A stretch of 64,000 nucleotides of DNA. Origin: JAKRSE01 sp943369295. Lineage in GTDB: Bacteria; Armatimonadota; Fimbriimonadia; Fimbriimonadales; Fimbriimonadaceae. Below the pieces are notes generated by a model. That model worked only from the letters and a program-made list of their open reading frames with translations. It was not told the DNA's origin and ran no database searches. Of the stretch, positions 15,418-25,006 are shown piece after piece. The DNA lies in NCBI GenBank assembly GCA_943369295.1, contig CALRMU020000002.1:186001-250000 (forward strand), written 5' to 3'. The translations under genes and the position numbers were made by a program. Within the stretch, counting starts at the first letter, position 1; each line of letters begins with the position of its first letter.

Positions 15418-18393
15418 ATGAAGCCTTCTACTTGGTTGCTTTTGTGTTTGGGCCTCGGCACTTTGGGTCTCAGCTGGGCTCTGCCCTCTGAAAACGAGGC
15501 CGCGGCCAGATCGCGGCCTCAGAGTGAGGCGGGTTCAAAAACGCCAAGTCCGGCAAAACAAGCTGGCAAAGCAGCCCCGCAGCAGGCGGTGGAGATGGTC
15601 AGCTTTAATCGCGACATCCGCCCGATTCTCAGCGAAAACTGCTTTGCCTGCCATGGTCCGGCGGCGAAAGAAGCCAAGGCCGGTCTGCGATTAGATGATT
15701 TTGCCAGCGCGACCAAAGAGCGCGGCGGCTACAGAGTCATCACCCCCGGCAGTCCAGAAAAGTCATCGATCTTCAGCCGGCTAGTCCATGCCGATTCTGG
15801 GATGCTTATGCCTCCCCCAGATTCAGGCAAAAAGGTCACGCCAGAACAGATCGAGAAGCTGAAGGCGTGGATTAAGCAGGGGGCAAAGTACGAGATTCAT
15901 TGGGCGTTTATTGCGCCTAAAATGCCCCAGGTTCCGACACCCAAAAATGCAGGCTGGGCGAAGAACGATATCGACCGCTTTGTTCTGGCCGAGCTGGAGC
16001 GCAAAAACCTTGCCCCGGAATCGCCAGCTACTAAGGCACAGCTTTTAAGAAGGGCGAGTCTTACCCTTACCGGCCTTCAGCCGACCCTGTTTGAGCTGAA
16101 TCAGTTCTTTAACGATAAGAGCCCTCAAGCTTACGAGAATGCGGTTGACCGACTGCTGGCGAGCCCAAGGTATGGAGAGCACCAGGCCAGATTCTGGCTG
16201 GATGCCGTGAGGTACGGAGACACCCACGGTCTTCATCTTGATAACGAACGAGCCATTTATCCTTACCGAGATTGGGTTGTTCGGGCGATGAACGAAGATC
16301 TGCCCTACGACAAGTTCACCCTTTGGCAGCTGGCGGGTGATCTGCTTCCAAACCCGACTACGCAGATGAAGATTGCGACGGGCTACATCAGGATGAACCC
16401 AACGACCAGCGAGGGGGGAGCCATTGAGGAAGAGTTTCTGGCCAAGAACACCTTCGACCGGGTCGATACAACTTCGACAGTCTTTTTAGGGCTCACTGTG
16501 GCCTGCGCCCGCTGCCACGATCACAAATACGACCCCATTTCTCACGAAGACTATTTCCGGATGTACGCGTTTTTTAACTCGACAAAGGAAAACCCCTTTG
16601 ATGGAAACCTTTTGGTGCCGGGTCCGGCGATGAAGGCCCCTCATCCTTCTGAAGAAAGGGCCCTTAAGACTCGTCTTGCCGGGTTGAGTAAGCTGAGCGC
16701 GCAGGTAGAAGATGCGACTGCCATGAGCTGGCTGAAGGAGAACACGCTTGTCGTTCCAGAATTCGGCAAGTGGGAGTTTTCTGAAGCCTTTAAAGCTGAA
16801 AATTTTGACAAGGCCTTCGAAACAGAATTCGAAGTCAAAAAATGGACTCCAGGCGATCTGACATTTAACGCGATCAAGCAGTTTGTCAACGCAGAAAACG
16901 CCGCCGGATACGCCCGAACCACTATCAAGAGCAAAGCCGCTGGCGAGTTTCCTTTAAGAGTCGGCACAGACGACGCGGTCAAGGTCTTTCTGAACGGGGT
17001 CGAGATTCATTCAAACAAGGTTTTTCGCGGCGCTGAACAGCAGACCGATATCGTCAATCTGCCGCTTAAAGAAGGCGACAACGCGCTGGTGATCAAGGTG
17101 GTCAACGGCGGGGGACCAGACGGATTAAAGGTCGGCTTTGGCACCAACTTCCAAGCCAAGGTTCAAGAACTCTCCGCCAAGTCAGGCCAGCCAACATTCA
17201 GCAAGGAAGCCAAAGATCTTTTCCTCGAATTCGGACCAGAAACTTCTTTGTCAAAGCAGTACAGAAGGGAACTGGCGGAGTACCGAAAGCTGAATGACTC
17301 CATCCCTTTCACCCTTGTTGCTGAAGAAATGGAAAAGCCGCGTCCGGCTCATATTCTGCGACGCGGCGAGTACAACCTTCCCGAAAGAAAGGTCACGCGA
17401 GGAGTCCCTAAGGTTCTTGGAACCCTGCCGAAATCAGCTCCGGCTAACCGCCTTGGCTTTGCTCAGTGGCTGACCGATGACCGACACCCTCTTTTCTCCC
17501 GCGTGCTGGTTAATCGTCTTTGGCAGCAGCACTTCGGCCACGGTTTGGTTAAAACTCCCGAGGATTTTGGCAACCAAGGTGAATGGCCTTCGAATCCGGA
17601 ACTGCTCGACTACCTTGCTGTTACTTTCAGAGAGCAGGGTTACAGTGTAAAAAAGATGCACCGTCTTTTAGTGACGAGTGCGGCTTTCCGACAGAGCTCT
17701 AAGCTCACGGTGCAGAAGCGCACAATTGATCCTGAGAACCGACTGATCTCGCGTGGGCCAAGGTTCCGCCTCGATGCCGAGGTTCTGCGAGACCAAGCCC
17801 TTAACGCTTCCGGACTTCTGGTTCTGAAGAGTGGAGGTCGTGGTTTCCGGCCCTACCAGCCTGCCGGGCTTTGGGAGGAAGTGGCCTTCACCGACAGTAC
17901 AACGGCCCGCTATACAATGGATACGACGTCTGAAATCTACAGACGAACCCTGTATCTCTTCTGGAAGCGAACCAGCCCCCACCCAGTGATGGCAGCTTTC
18001 GATGCGCCGTCACGAGAGGCTTGTGTTGTCAAGCGAAGCCGAACCAACACGCCTCTTCAGGCCCTGGTGACCCTAAACGAACCCGCTTTCTTAGAGGCTG
18101 CCCGGATGCTGGGCGAGCGGCTTCTTAGAGAGCCAGGCACAACAGAACAGCGCATTCAACGGGCCTTCAAACTCACTCTTGCTCGCTCGCCCTCGGCGCA
18201 GGAACTCGACGTGCTGACGAAGGCTTACTATCGCTACTTTGAGCATTACAAGGGTCTGCCAGAAGATGCCAAGGCTTTGATCAAAGTAGGCATCGCTCCG
18301 CAGAACCCTAAACTAACCCCTGTTGAACTTGCGAGCTGGACTCTTGTGGCCAGCACCATTTTCAATCTCGACGAATTCTTGTCCCAAAACTAG
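15418..18393 (+). CDS. PSCyt1 / DUF1549 / DUF1553 protein (planctomycete-type cytochrome)
   Basis: A 991-aa exported protein. After a signal peptide, a c-type cytochrome-like domain (PSCyt1) has ILSENCFACHGPAAKEAKAG with one CxxCH haem site and MPPPDSGKKVT. DUF1549 follows (DIDRFVLAELERKNL, RRASLTLTGLQPT, RYGEHQARFWLDAVRYGDTHG, CARCHDHKYDPIS, which adds a second CxxCH). A beta-sandwich insert near 500-590 (GTDDAVKVFLNGVEIH, EGDNALVIKVVNGGG) precedes DUF1553 at the C-terminus (RLGFAQWLTDDRHPLFSRVLVNRLWQQHFG, MDTTSEIYRRTLYLFWKRTSPHP, CVVKRSRTNTPLQALVTLNEP). Such proteins are encoded with DUF1501 partners, as here, and are thought to act on complex organic matter; the activity is undescribed. 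Confidence 0.9.
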   Translation: MKPSTWLLLCLGLGTLGLSWALPSENEAAARSRPQSEAGSKTPSPAKQAGKAAPQQAVEMVSFNRDIRPILSENCFACHGPAAKEAKAGLRLDDFASATKERGGYRVITPGSPEKSSIFSRLVHADSGMLMPPPDSGKKVTPEQIEKLKAWIKQGAKYEIHWAFIAPKMPQVPTPKNAGWAKNDIDRFVLAELERKNLAPESPATKAQLLRRASLTLTGLQPTLFELNQFFNDKSPQAYENAVDRLLASPRYGEHQARFWLDAVRYGDTHGLHLDNERAIYPYRDWVVRAMNEDLPYDKFTLWQLAGDLLPNPTTQMKIATGYIRMNPTTSEGGAIEEEFLAKNTFDRVDTTSTVFLGLTVACARCHDHKYDPISHEDYFRMYAFFNSTKENPFDGNLLVPGPAMKAPHPSEERALKTRLAGLSKLSAQVEDATAMSWLKENTLVVPEFGKWEFSEAFKAENFDKAFETEFEVKKWTPGDLTFNAIKQFVNAENAAGYARTTIKSKAAGEFPLRVGTDDAVKVFLNGVEIHSNKVFRGAEQQTDIVNLPLKEGDNALVIKVVNGGGPDGLKVGFGTNFQAKVQELSAKSGQPTFSKEAKDLFLEFGPETSLSKQYRRELAEYRKLNDSIPFTLVAEEMEKPRPAHILRRGEYNLPERKVTRGVPKVLGTLPKSAPANRLGFAQWLTDDRHPLFSRVLVNRLWQQHFGHGLVKTPEDFGNQGEWPSNPELLDYLAVTFREQGYSVKKMHRLLVTSAAFRQSSKLTVQKRTIDPENRLISRGPRFRLDAEVLRDQALNASGLLVLKSGGRGFRPYQPAGLWEEVAFTDSTTARYTMDTTSEIYRRTLYLFWKRTSPHPVMAAFDAPSREACVVKRSRTNTPLQALVTLNEPAFLEAARMLGERLLREPGTTEQRIQRAFKLTLARSPSAQELDVLTKAYYRYFEHYKGLPEDAKALIKVGIAPQNPKLTPVELASWTLVASTIFNLDEFLSQN

Positions 18394-18399
18394 GCTGCC

Positions 18400-19944
18400 A
18401 TGGATCCAATCCGCGAACACGAGCTCCTTCTCACCCGCCGCCACTTTTTTGGCCGCACTGCCTTGGGTGTAGGCACACTCGCTCTCAACTCACTTTTGAG
18501 CGGTTCTTTGGGCAATGGATTCATGGGGGCCCTTGCGGGCCTTGGTGAAGAGAATTCGCCTAACAAGGCAAGGGCGGGTCTGCCTAACTTCCCCAATTTT
18601 GCCCCTAAGGCTAAGCGGGTCATCGTTCTCTTTATGAACGGCGGGCCGAGTCAGCTTGATTTGTTTGACTACAAGCCTAAGCTGAAGGATGAGTACGACA
18701 AGGATCTGCCTAACGAGATTCGCAATGGTCAGCGCCTGACAACAATGTCCAGCGGGCAGGCGCGGTTCCCCATTGCGCCAAGCAACTACAAGTTTGAGAA
18801 GTATAAGAACAACGAAGATGGCTGCTGGGTAAGCGAGCTGCTGCCCCACACTGCCAGCGTTGTTCCCGAGCTCTGTGTTGTTAAATCTATGTGGACTGAG
18901 GCGATCAACCACGATCCCGCCGTCACCTACATTCAGACCGGTAGCCAGCTGCCGGGCCGCCCGAGCCTTGGCGCGTGGATGAGCTACGGCTTGGGAAGCA
19001 TGAACGAGAACCTGCCTACCTATGTCGTGCTTCACTCTAAGGTGAGCTCGGGCAAGGTGGACCAAGCTCTTTTCTCTCGTCTTTGGGGCACAGGGTTCCT
19101 GCCCAGCGAGCACCAAGGGGTCAGTCTCCGCTCAAGTGGTGACCCTGTTCTGTATCTCAACGATCCCCACGGACTTCAGAAGCAGTCGCGTCGCGAGATG
19201 CTCGACGATATTGCGAAGCTGAATGAAATGCAGCTTCAAGAGTTTGGCGACCCAGAAATCGCGGCTCGAATCAAGCAGTACGAAATGGCTTACCGGCTGC
19301 AGACCAGCGTTCCTGAACTGATGGATCTGGATGGCGAAACGGACGAGACCTTTGAGCTCTACGGAGCCGACAGCAAGGTCCCCGGAACCTTTGCGGCCAA
19401 CTGCCTTCTTGCACGAAGATTAGCCGAGCGAGGCGTAAGATTCATCCAAGTCTTCCATCGAGGATGGGATCAGCACGGCAATCTCACCGGCGATCTTCCT
19501 TCTCAGTGCAAAGATGTCGACCAGGCTTCAGCAGCCCTCATCAAAGACCTTAAGCGAAAGGGAATGCTGGAAGACACTTTGGTCATCTGGGGTGGTGAGT
19601 TTGGCCGCACGGTCTATTGCCAAGGTCCTTTAACACGAGAGAACTACGGCCGAGACCATCATCCGCGCAGCTTCACCATGTGGATGGCAGGCGGCGGAGT
19701 CAAGCCAGGAATCACCTACGGACAGACCGACGACTACGGCTACAACCTGGTCGGACCAGATGGTGAGGTGCTCGAACCTTCGGTGGATTACCTTGTGCCG
19801 GGCACGGTCCATGTTCACGACCTTAACGCGACGATTCTGCACCTGATGGGCGTTGACCACACTAAGCTGACTTATCGTTTTCAGGGTCGAGACTTCCGTT
19901 TAACCGACGTTCATGGCCATGTTGTGCATGATCTTCTGAAGTGA
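18400..19944 (+). CDS. DUF1501 (sulfatase-fold) protein, Tat-exported
   Basis: A 514-aa protein starting 6 bp after the PSCyt1 gene. The leader LLLTRRHFFGRTALGVGTLALNSLL carries twin arginines. DUF1501 features follow: KAKRVIVLFMNGGPSQLDLFDYKP, SELLPHTASVVPELCVVKSM, EAINHDPAVTYIQTG, RFIQVFHRGWDQHGNL, VIWGGEFGRTVYCQG and GRDHHPRSFTMWMAGGGVKPG. The fold is related to alkaline phosphatase/sulfatase, and the His, Asp and Glu in these blocks may bind metal. It is the usual partner of DUF1549/DUF1553 proteins and is probably co-translated with it. Confidence 0.92.
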   Translation: MDPIREHELLLTRRHFFGRTALGVGTLALNSLLSGSLGNGFMGALAGLGEENSPNKARAGLPNFPNFAPKAKRVIVLFMNGGPSQLDLFDYKPKLKDEYDKDLPNEIRNGQRLTTMSSGQARFPIAPSNYKFEKYKNNEDGCWVSELLPHTASVVPELCVVKSMWTEAINHDPAVTYIQTGSQLPGRPSLGAWMSYGLGSMNENLPTYVVLHSKVSSGKVDQALFSRLWGTGFLPSEHQGVSLRSSGDPVLYLNDPHGLQKQSRREMLDDIAKLNEMQLQEFGDPEIAARIKQYEMAYRLQTSVPELMDLDGETDETFELYGADSKVPGTFAANCLLARRLAERGVRFIQVFHRGWDQHGNLTGDLPSQCKDVDQASAALIKDLKRKGMLEDTLVIWGGEFGRTVYCQGPLTRENYGRDHHPRSFTMWMAGGGVKPGITYGQTDDYGYNLVGPDGEVLEPSVDYLVPGTVHVHDLNATILHLMGVDHTKLTYRFQGRDFRLTDVHGHVVHDLLK

Positions 19945-20031
19945 TCCTTTGTCTTGGCTTGAAGCTAGGGATTCATGAGAGCTGAATAAGATCAGGCTCA
20001 GCTGTGTCGCAACGTCAAGCAGCAGTCTTAA

Positions 20032-21030
20032 ATGGCCACTCTCGCGTTAGCATTCCTTCTCATGAACAGTTCGGAGAATTCGGGAAAAGTAAGCCTTCTG
20101 AAATCTGATTTCATTTACGAGTCAGCGCCTTTTCCTTCCTGCCACGCCGCAACAATTGAGCAGGCACCTTCTGGAAAAATTCTGGCTGCTTGGTTTGGGG
20201 GAACGGCTGAAAGTAATCCTGATGTTGCCATCTATCTCTCAGAGCTGAAAGGGGATAAATGGACTCCTCCCAGGCAGATCGCGTTGGGTTATTCACCAAA
20301 TGGTGAAAGAAGGGCCTGCTACAACCCTGTTCTTTTTCAGCCCAGTCAAGGGCCCTTGCTGCTCTTTTACAAAGTTGGAACTGGTCCCCAGACTTGGTGG
20401 GGAATGATGACCCGATCCTACGATGAAGGTTTAACTTGGGATGAACCGATGCGTCTTCCCGAAGGCATTTTTGGCCCAATCAAGAATCGTCCGATCGAGA
20501 TTGGGGATGGAGCGATCATCTCACCTTCGAGCACTGAAGATAAAGGCTGGCGAGTGCATTTTGAACGTTCAAATGATTTCGGATCAACCTGGACCAAGGG
20601 CGAAGCGGTTAATGATGGCAGAGAGATCGGGGCGATTCAACCCTCAATTCTTCGACTTGACGGAACCAGATTAAGGGCCATAGGAAGAACTCAGCAGGGC
20701 AGGATTTTCAGTATTGATTCTGAGGACAACGGACGCAGTTGGGGAAAGATGAAGCTGCTTAATGTTCTCATTCCGAATTCAGGCTGTGATGCTGCGACGC
20801 TCAAAGATGGCAGGCATATGCTTATCTATAACAACTCACCAAATGGTCGAACGCCCTTGAGTGTGGCTGTTTCACCAGATGGTGAAAATTGGACCGATGC
20901 TGTCACATTGGAAAGTGAGGCAGGGGAATACTCTTACCCCTCTCTCATTCAGGCGAAAAATGGGCTGGTCCACATTGTCTACACCTGGAAAAGACAGCGC
21001 ATCAAGCATGCTGTGCTCAAAGTCAACTAG
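20032..21030 (+). CDS. Exo-alpha-sialidase-like BNR/Asp-box glycoside hydrolase
   Basis: A 332-aa six-bladed propeller of the sialidase (GH33-like) superfamily. Four Asp-box motifs are visible: SYDEGLTW, SNDFGSTW, SEDNGRSW and SPDGENW. The early PFPSCHAATIEQAPSGKILAAWFGGTAE and the later GAIQPSILRLDGTRLRAIGRT match the BNR_2 group often called exo-alpha-sialidase. True sialidase activity is uncertain because this subgroup includes non-sialidases. The N-terminus (MATLALAFLLMNSS) is a weak leader. Its stop codon overlaps the stop of the opposite-strand esterase by four bases (CTAG, 21027-21030). Confidence 0.82.
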   Translation: MATLALAFLLMNSSENSGKVSLLKSDFIYESAPFPSCHAATIEQAPSGKILAAWFGGTAESNPDVAIYLSELKGDKWTPPRQIALGYSPNGERRACYNPVLFQPSQGPLLLFYKVGTGPQTWWGMMTRSYDEGLTWDEPMRLPEGIFGPIKNRPIEIGDGAIISPSSTEDKGWRVHFERSNDFGSTWTKGEAVNDGREIGAIQPSILRLDGTRLRAIGRTQQGRIFSIDSEDNGRSWGKMKLLNVLIPNSGCDAATLKDGRHMLIYNNSPNGRTPLSVAVSPDGENWTDAVTLESEAGEYSYPSLIQAKNGLVHIVYTWKRQRIKHAVLKVN

Positions 21031-21980
21031 TCCTGCCTGACTGTCTCTCCAAAGGCTGATCTATAGAACCCCCAGTTTTCATCGCCTAAGGCGTTGAGCA
21101 CTCCCATTGGATCGTGACCAACATCAGGCAGCACTTTCCAAGTGTGAGGAATCCCGAGCTTTTCCAGGTGTGCATGAAAAATCTCGTTCGCGGGCAAGGT
21201 AGGGTCCTTGCTGCCAATCACGATTCTTATCACGGAGTCTTTCTTGATGGAGGCAGCATTTTCTTCCGCCAGCTTTAGTGGACTCAACGAATAGAAGTGG
21301 TCTTTATCGCCGCCGTAGACCCTGTCTAAGATTTCGCTGGCCCGTGCCCGTCCGGCGAGGGGGGCATCAAGAAGGTTCTTCTGCATCGGCCCTGCGCCGA
21401 CAATCGATATCGTTCGGAATTTGTTGGGGTACTTAAGTCCAAAACGGGCCGCACCATATCCTCCCATGCTGAACCCATCCAGCAACCTTCCATTCCTCCT
21501 TGCTGTGGTGCGCAGACTGGAATCAATATGGGGCAGGAGCTCTTTTACGATAACGGTTTCCAAGGGGACGCTTCCGTCTTTCCAGTTCACGTACATACCG
21601 TTGGGCATCCCGTTTACAAAGACCACTAAGAAAGGTGGAGTCTTGTTGGCGGAAATTGCAGCGTCGAAGTGCCTGGCAACTTGCGCCACACCACTGACTC
21701 CTCCGCCAGAACCGTGAAGCCAGTAAAGGACCGGGAATCTCCGCGAAGGCTCTTTCTCATAGGCTTCCGGAGTGTAAAGGTGGTAGCTGACCTCAGTCTT
21801 TGCCGCTTTGCTGATAAAGGTGTGAAATGTGACGCCTTTCGCTTTAACTTCGCGGGTCACCCAAGCTGGCGGAACTTGCTGCCGAAACGGCTGGCGACCC
21901 TGTGCGATAAAATCCTCTCCTCCTTCTGCTCCCCGGAATGAAGCCCCGCAGGCCAGGGTCAAAGTGAGAAGGGGCATCAT
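21027..21980 (-). CDS. Secreted esterase, alpha/beta hydrolase (esterase D/FrmB-like)
   Basis: A 317-aa alpha/beta hydrolase: VSYHLYTPEAYEKEPSRRFPVLYWLHGSGG supplies the oxyanion region, RNGRLLDGFSMGGYGA the Ser nucleophile (G-F-S-M-G), GSKDPTLPANEIF the acidic residue and LPDVGHDPMGV the His. The N-terminus LLTLTLACGAS looks like a short lipobox, but it lacks the usual positive residues, so the true start might lie slightly upstream. Related enzymes are feruloyl or acetyl-xylan esterases. It is convergent with the sialidase-like gene and ends within its stop codon. Confidence 0.82.
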   Translation of the reverse strand: MMPLLTLTLACGASFRGAEGGEDFIAQGRQPFRQQVPPAWVTREVKAKGVTFHTFISKAAKTEVSYHLYTPEAYEKEPSRRFPVLYWLHGSGGGVSGVAQVARHFDAAISANKTPPFLVVFVNGMPNGMYVNWKDGSVPLETVIVKELLPHIDSSLRTTARRNGRLLDGFSMGGYGAARFGLKYPNKFRTISIVGAGPMQKNLLDAPLAGRARASEILDRVYGGDKDHFYSLSPLKLAEENAASIKKDSVIRIVIGSKDPTLPANEIFHAHLEKLGIPHTWKVLPDVGHDPMGVLNALGDENWGFYRSAFGETVRQD

Positions 21981-22051
21981 GTTTATGGTGAGACGAACCT
22001 CTTGATGAGAGGTTCATGGATAGCCAAAAGGAAAAAGGGAAACAAGTCGCC

Positions 22052-23872
22052 TCAAGGCGAGACAGGATCTGTGGCTGCCGAAGCAGAGTTCTGCACCCGC
22101 CGCAGACACTTAATCAGAAACCGCATGACTTCGCGGTAAGCCTCGGTGCCTATAAACAGAGGCTTGCTCCCTTCAAACTCCTGTAATCCTAGGCTGTCCG
22201 CGTAGCGTTCTTCACAGACTGACCTAGTGTGCTGGGTTTCTTTTCTCCATTCGTTAACCCAGTTCATCACCTGCCAGGCCTCGTGCCTTAGACCACCGAC
22301 AACCAAGATCCCGCTGGCCCATTCCATGTTAATCTGGCCTTCGCGGCTGGAGCTGCGGGCATAGGTGAGTTTAAGCCCATCAATAGCATAAAGGATGCCT
22401 TGGTTCACTTCGTCAGTTCTGGCGTTGATGACTCCCAAAAGGCAGAGAAGACTGGGCATGACCCGTGAGAGGCTGAAGCGGAGTCTTTCACCGTAAACAA
22501 ACTCTGCGTGATGCTTTGCTTTGCTTATCTCTCCAAAGGTGAGCTCGATAATGGCGTAGTTGAGTCGGCTGATGATTCCGTTCACCCTCATGGTGAAATC
22601 GGGGGATTCGGCATGCTTGGCCAGATACTCATCATAGATTTTGCAGGCTTCATCGACGCGGCCCAGATGCCAGAGGTAAGCAGCTTCGGTGTTAAGGCAG
22701 ATCTCATAGCGAGATGTCTCACCCCCCTGCAGGGCAAGCTGTTGGGCAAGATGAATGGAAGAAATAGCCTCGTCCCACTGCCTCAGCTGAAAGAGGCTGA
22801 AAGAGTAGTGCATTCGAATCATCGAGGCTCGAATGGGTGTCAGTTCACACGGAAAGAGGGCTCGGCAGACTTCAAAAACACCCTCGTTGTCATAGAGACT
22901 GGCATAGACAGAAAGGCGAGCCGCTTGAGCATCGATCCAAGTGGCGCTTCCATGTTCAAGGTGATTGATCGTCGCTTCTAAAATCTGCAGGTAAGCCGAG
23001 GGCACTGCCTGCATGTGAAGCTGGACTTCGGGCATGACGATCAGGGCAGCCAGTCCTTCAGAGTGGCGGTCAATCTGGTTGAGCAGAGCTCCACCTAACA
23101 GGCTGAAATGAGCAGTCTGGAAGGCTTGATTTTTCGGTCCGGATTCTTTAAGGGTGCGAGAGTACTTCTTGAGAGATTGAAAGACCGCATCTGATTCTTG
23201 AACCCCGGCTTCGGCGGCCGCAGCGCGCACCTTTCGCAGACCCTCCTCAACACTGCCTCGGGCTGAAAAGGCATCCAATAGGCGTTCACAGACTTGTGGA
23301 TCCAGTTCGCCCCGCCGGCACATTAAATCCCAGACAAAATCAACGGCCTCCCATTCTTTGGTTTGAACCGCATGGTCCATCAGCCGACTTATGGCTGTGT
23401 GACAGGCTTGATCCCACTCTTTAAGGACCCCAGATGAATCAAGGTCAGAGAAGTCTCGCCAAGACACTTCCCGAATATCTTCTGCAAACCCTTTGAGAAG
23501 ATGAAACTGATGGTTTGGGTCCACCTCGTCAAACACTTCCTGCAGCTCTGCCAGCTTCTCCTGCAGATCGAGCTGAAGCGTAACACCGCTGAGCTGGACG
23601 CTTCTGCGATCTGCAAAGAGGGCTGATCCAAAGAGTGCTTTAACGCGGTTGAGTGAAACACGAAGCCGATTGGCTGCGACCTCATCGGGTTCGCCGGGCC
23701 AAAGCTGCCGTGCCATTCCAGACCTGGTGGCGCTTTCTCCCTGCAGCAGCACAAGGTAGAGCAGAACTCGACCAAGTCCGCGAATGTTGATTGGCTGACC
23801 TTGCCCTTCCAGCCAAATTGAAGGATTTCGGTTTAATCTAACCTTGACCACTTTCGGGTGCGGGTTAGACAT
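22052..23872 (-). CDS. BTAD-type (SARP-like) transcriptional regulator with TPR tail
   Basis: A 606-aa cytoplasmic regulator. Residues about 1-100 form a winged-helix DNA-binding domain of the OmpR/SARP type (GLGRVLLYLVLLQGESATRSGMARQLWPGEPDEVAANRLRVSLNRVKALFG). A bacterial transcriptional activation domain follows to about 240 (LLKGFAEDIREVSWRDF, DPQVCERLLDAFSARGSVEEGLRKV). The rest is helical with TPR-like pairs (WDEAISSIHLAQQLAL, GRVDEACKIYDEYLAKHAES). No ATPase module is present, unlike LuxR-type LAL proteins. The hairpin TCGCC-TTGA-GGCGA overlaps its stop codon and precedes a T-run on the minus strand, a weak possible terminator. Target genes are unknown; the adjacent esterases are candidates. 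Confidence 0.82.
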   Translation of the reverse strand: MSNPHPKVVKVRLNRNPSIWLEGQGQPINIRGLGRVLLYLVLLQGESATRSGMARQLWPGEPDEVAANRLRVSLNRVKALFGSALFADRRSVQLSGVTLQLDLQEKLAELQEVFDEVDPNHQFHLLKGFAEDIREVSWRDFSDLDSSGVLKEWDQACHTAISRLMDHAVQTKEWEAVDFVWDLMCRRGELDPQVCERLLDAFSARGSVEEGLRKVRAAAAEAGVQESDAVFQSLKKYSRTLKESGPKNQAFQTAHFSLLGGALLNQIDRHSEGLAALIVMPEVQLHMQAVPSAYLQILEATINHLEHGSATWIDAQAARLSVYASLYDNEGVFEVCRALFPCELTPIRASMIRMHYSFSLFQLRQWDEAISSIHLAQQLALQGGETSRYEICLNTEAAYLWHLGRVDEACKIYDEYLAKHAESPDFTMRVNGIISRLNYAIIELTFGEISKAKHHAEFVYGERLRFSLSRVMPSLLCLLGVINARTDEVNQGILYAIDGLKLTYARSSSREGQINMEWASGILVVGGLRHEAWQVMNWVNEWRKETQHTRSVCEERYADSLGLQEFEGSKPLFIGTEAYREVMRFLIKCLRRVQNSASAATDPVSP

Positions 23873-24112
23873 AGTGACCCGATTATGCCCAAATGTTACT
23901 GGTCAATCTGGTTTGTAATGAACTTGTAATGATTGGATCACCAGGATGGCCAGAAGTCTCCTACCCGGCTTCTGACCTACTAAAAATTCTTGGTGAATAG
24001 GGTCGCGGGGTGGTGCTGAATGCTGCCCCTGAGGTTGCTGCCGTGAATCGAGAACAGGTTATGCCCATTGCCTGAAGTTGAATTCGGAGTTTTAGAGGCC
24101 GGGATCCGGACC

Positions 24113-25006
24113 TTAATCCGTCTGCTCTTTTGCCTTCAGCCAGCCAAGTGAAGTCAGAAATGCATCAGCACGCTCAAGTGTTCTCGTCCGCCATGGTTCT
24201 CCATTAAAGAACCCATGCTCCTGACCGGGGTAGCCGATGAGCTGGCATTGATTTCCGGCACCTTTCATTTTTTCATCAAATGCCTTGGCGGTTTTGAAGG
24301 GCACCGTCGAATCAGATTCTCCGTGGAGGATGAGGGTGGGAGGCCCGCCAGCTTTGACATGGTGAGCGGGGGAGACTTTTGTGGGTTCTGCTCCCAAAAG
24401 GTTGGCGTTGAGTCGAGATCCCGCGCTGCCAAGATCCACACCTGGCAGAGGGGCGAGGACGAGAGCAGGATTAAAGAGGACCAAGGCATTGGGAACTGCG
24501 CTGACCTTTTTGTCTTCCGTTGAGTCGTCGAACTCGCTAATGAAGGCGGTCGAGGCCGCAAGGTGGCCTCCGGCAGAACCTCCTCCTGCTGCGATTCGGT
24601 TGGGGTCGATGCCCAGCCTTTTGGCATTAGCTCTCACCCAGCGAATGGCTGATCTGGCGTCTGACACACTGTCAGTCACCTTGGAGTTATCACGAGTTCT
24701 GATTCGATAATCAGCCGAAATCGCGACCATTCCGCGTGAGGCAAAGTAGCGAGCTTGCGGCTCGAACTGTCTGGGTGAACCAGTGCTCCAGCCTCCCCCG
24801 AAGAAAAACACGATTGCGGGCCTGGCCTTGCCAACTTCCGGCTTCGCATCGCTGAAGATGTAGAGGTTCAGCTTTGTCCGGCCGACAGTCTTGTAGACCT
24901 CGGCGGTTGAACCAGCAGGAGCCTGCCCAGCACCTTTCGATCCCGCACAGCCTGAAGCCGCCAGCACAGAGATCACGCAGAGAAGCTTTAGAGACTGGTT
25001 CATCAT
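24113..25006 (-). CDS. Alpha/beta hydrolase lipoprotein (acetyl-esterase-like)
   Basis: A 297-aa lipoprotein with signal and lipobox (LLCVISVLAASGC) and a hormone-sensitive-lipase/BD-FAE-type fold. Motifs: PAIVFFFGGGWSTGSPRQFEPQ (the HGGG box reads FGGG, with the usual His replaced by Phe), SDARSAIRWVRANAKRLGIDPNRIAAGGGSAGGHLA (Ser nucleophile), HGESDSTVPFKTA (Asp) and GQEHGFFN (His). The start ATG at 25006 overlaps the stop of the upstream esterase by four bases (ATGA), so the two form an operon of secreted ester hydrolases, likely acting on acylated plant or microbial polysaccharides. Confidence 0.87.
   Translation of the reverse strand: MMNQSLKLLCVISVLAASGCAGSKGAGQAPAGSTAEVYKTVGRTKLNLYIFSDAKPEVGKARPAIVFFFGGGWSTGSPRQFEPQARYFASRGMVAISADYRIRTRDNSKVTDSVSDARSAIRWVRANAKRLGIDPNRIAAGGGSAGGHLAASTAFISEFDDSTEDKKVSAVPNALVLFNPALVLAPLPGVDLGSAGSRLNANLLGAEPTKVSPAHHVKAGGPPTLILHGESDSTVPFKTAKAFDEKMKGAGNQCQLIGYPGQEHGFFNGEPWRTRTLERADAFLTSLGWLKAKEQTD

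Noticed and set aside
22508..22981. Antisense open frame (157 aa) inside the BTAD regulator
   Set aside because: Follows the codon pattern of the regulator on the other strand; no family features.
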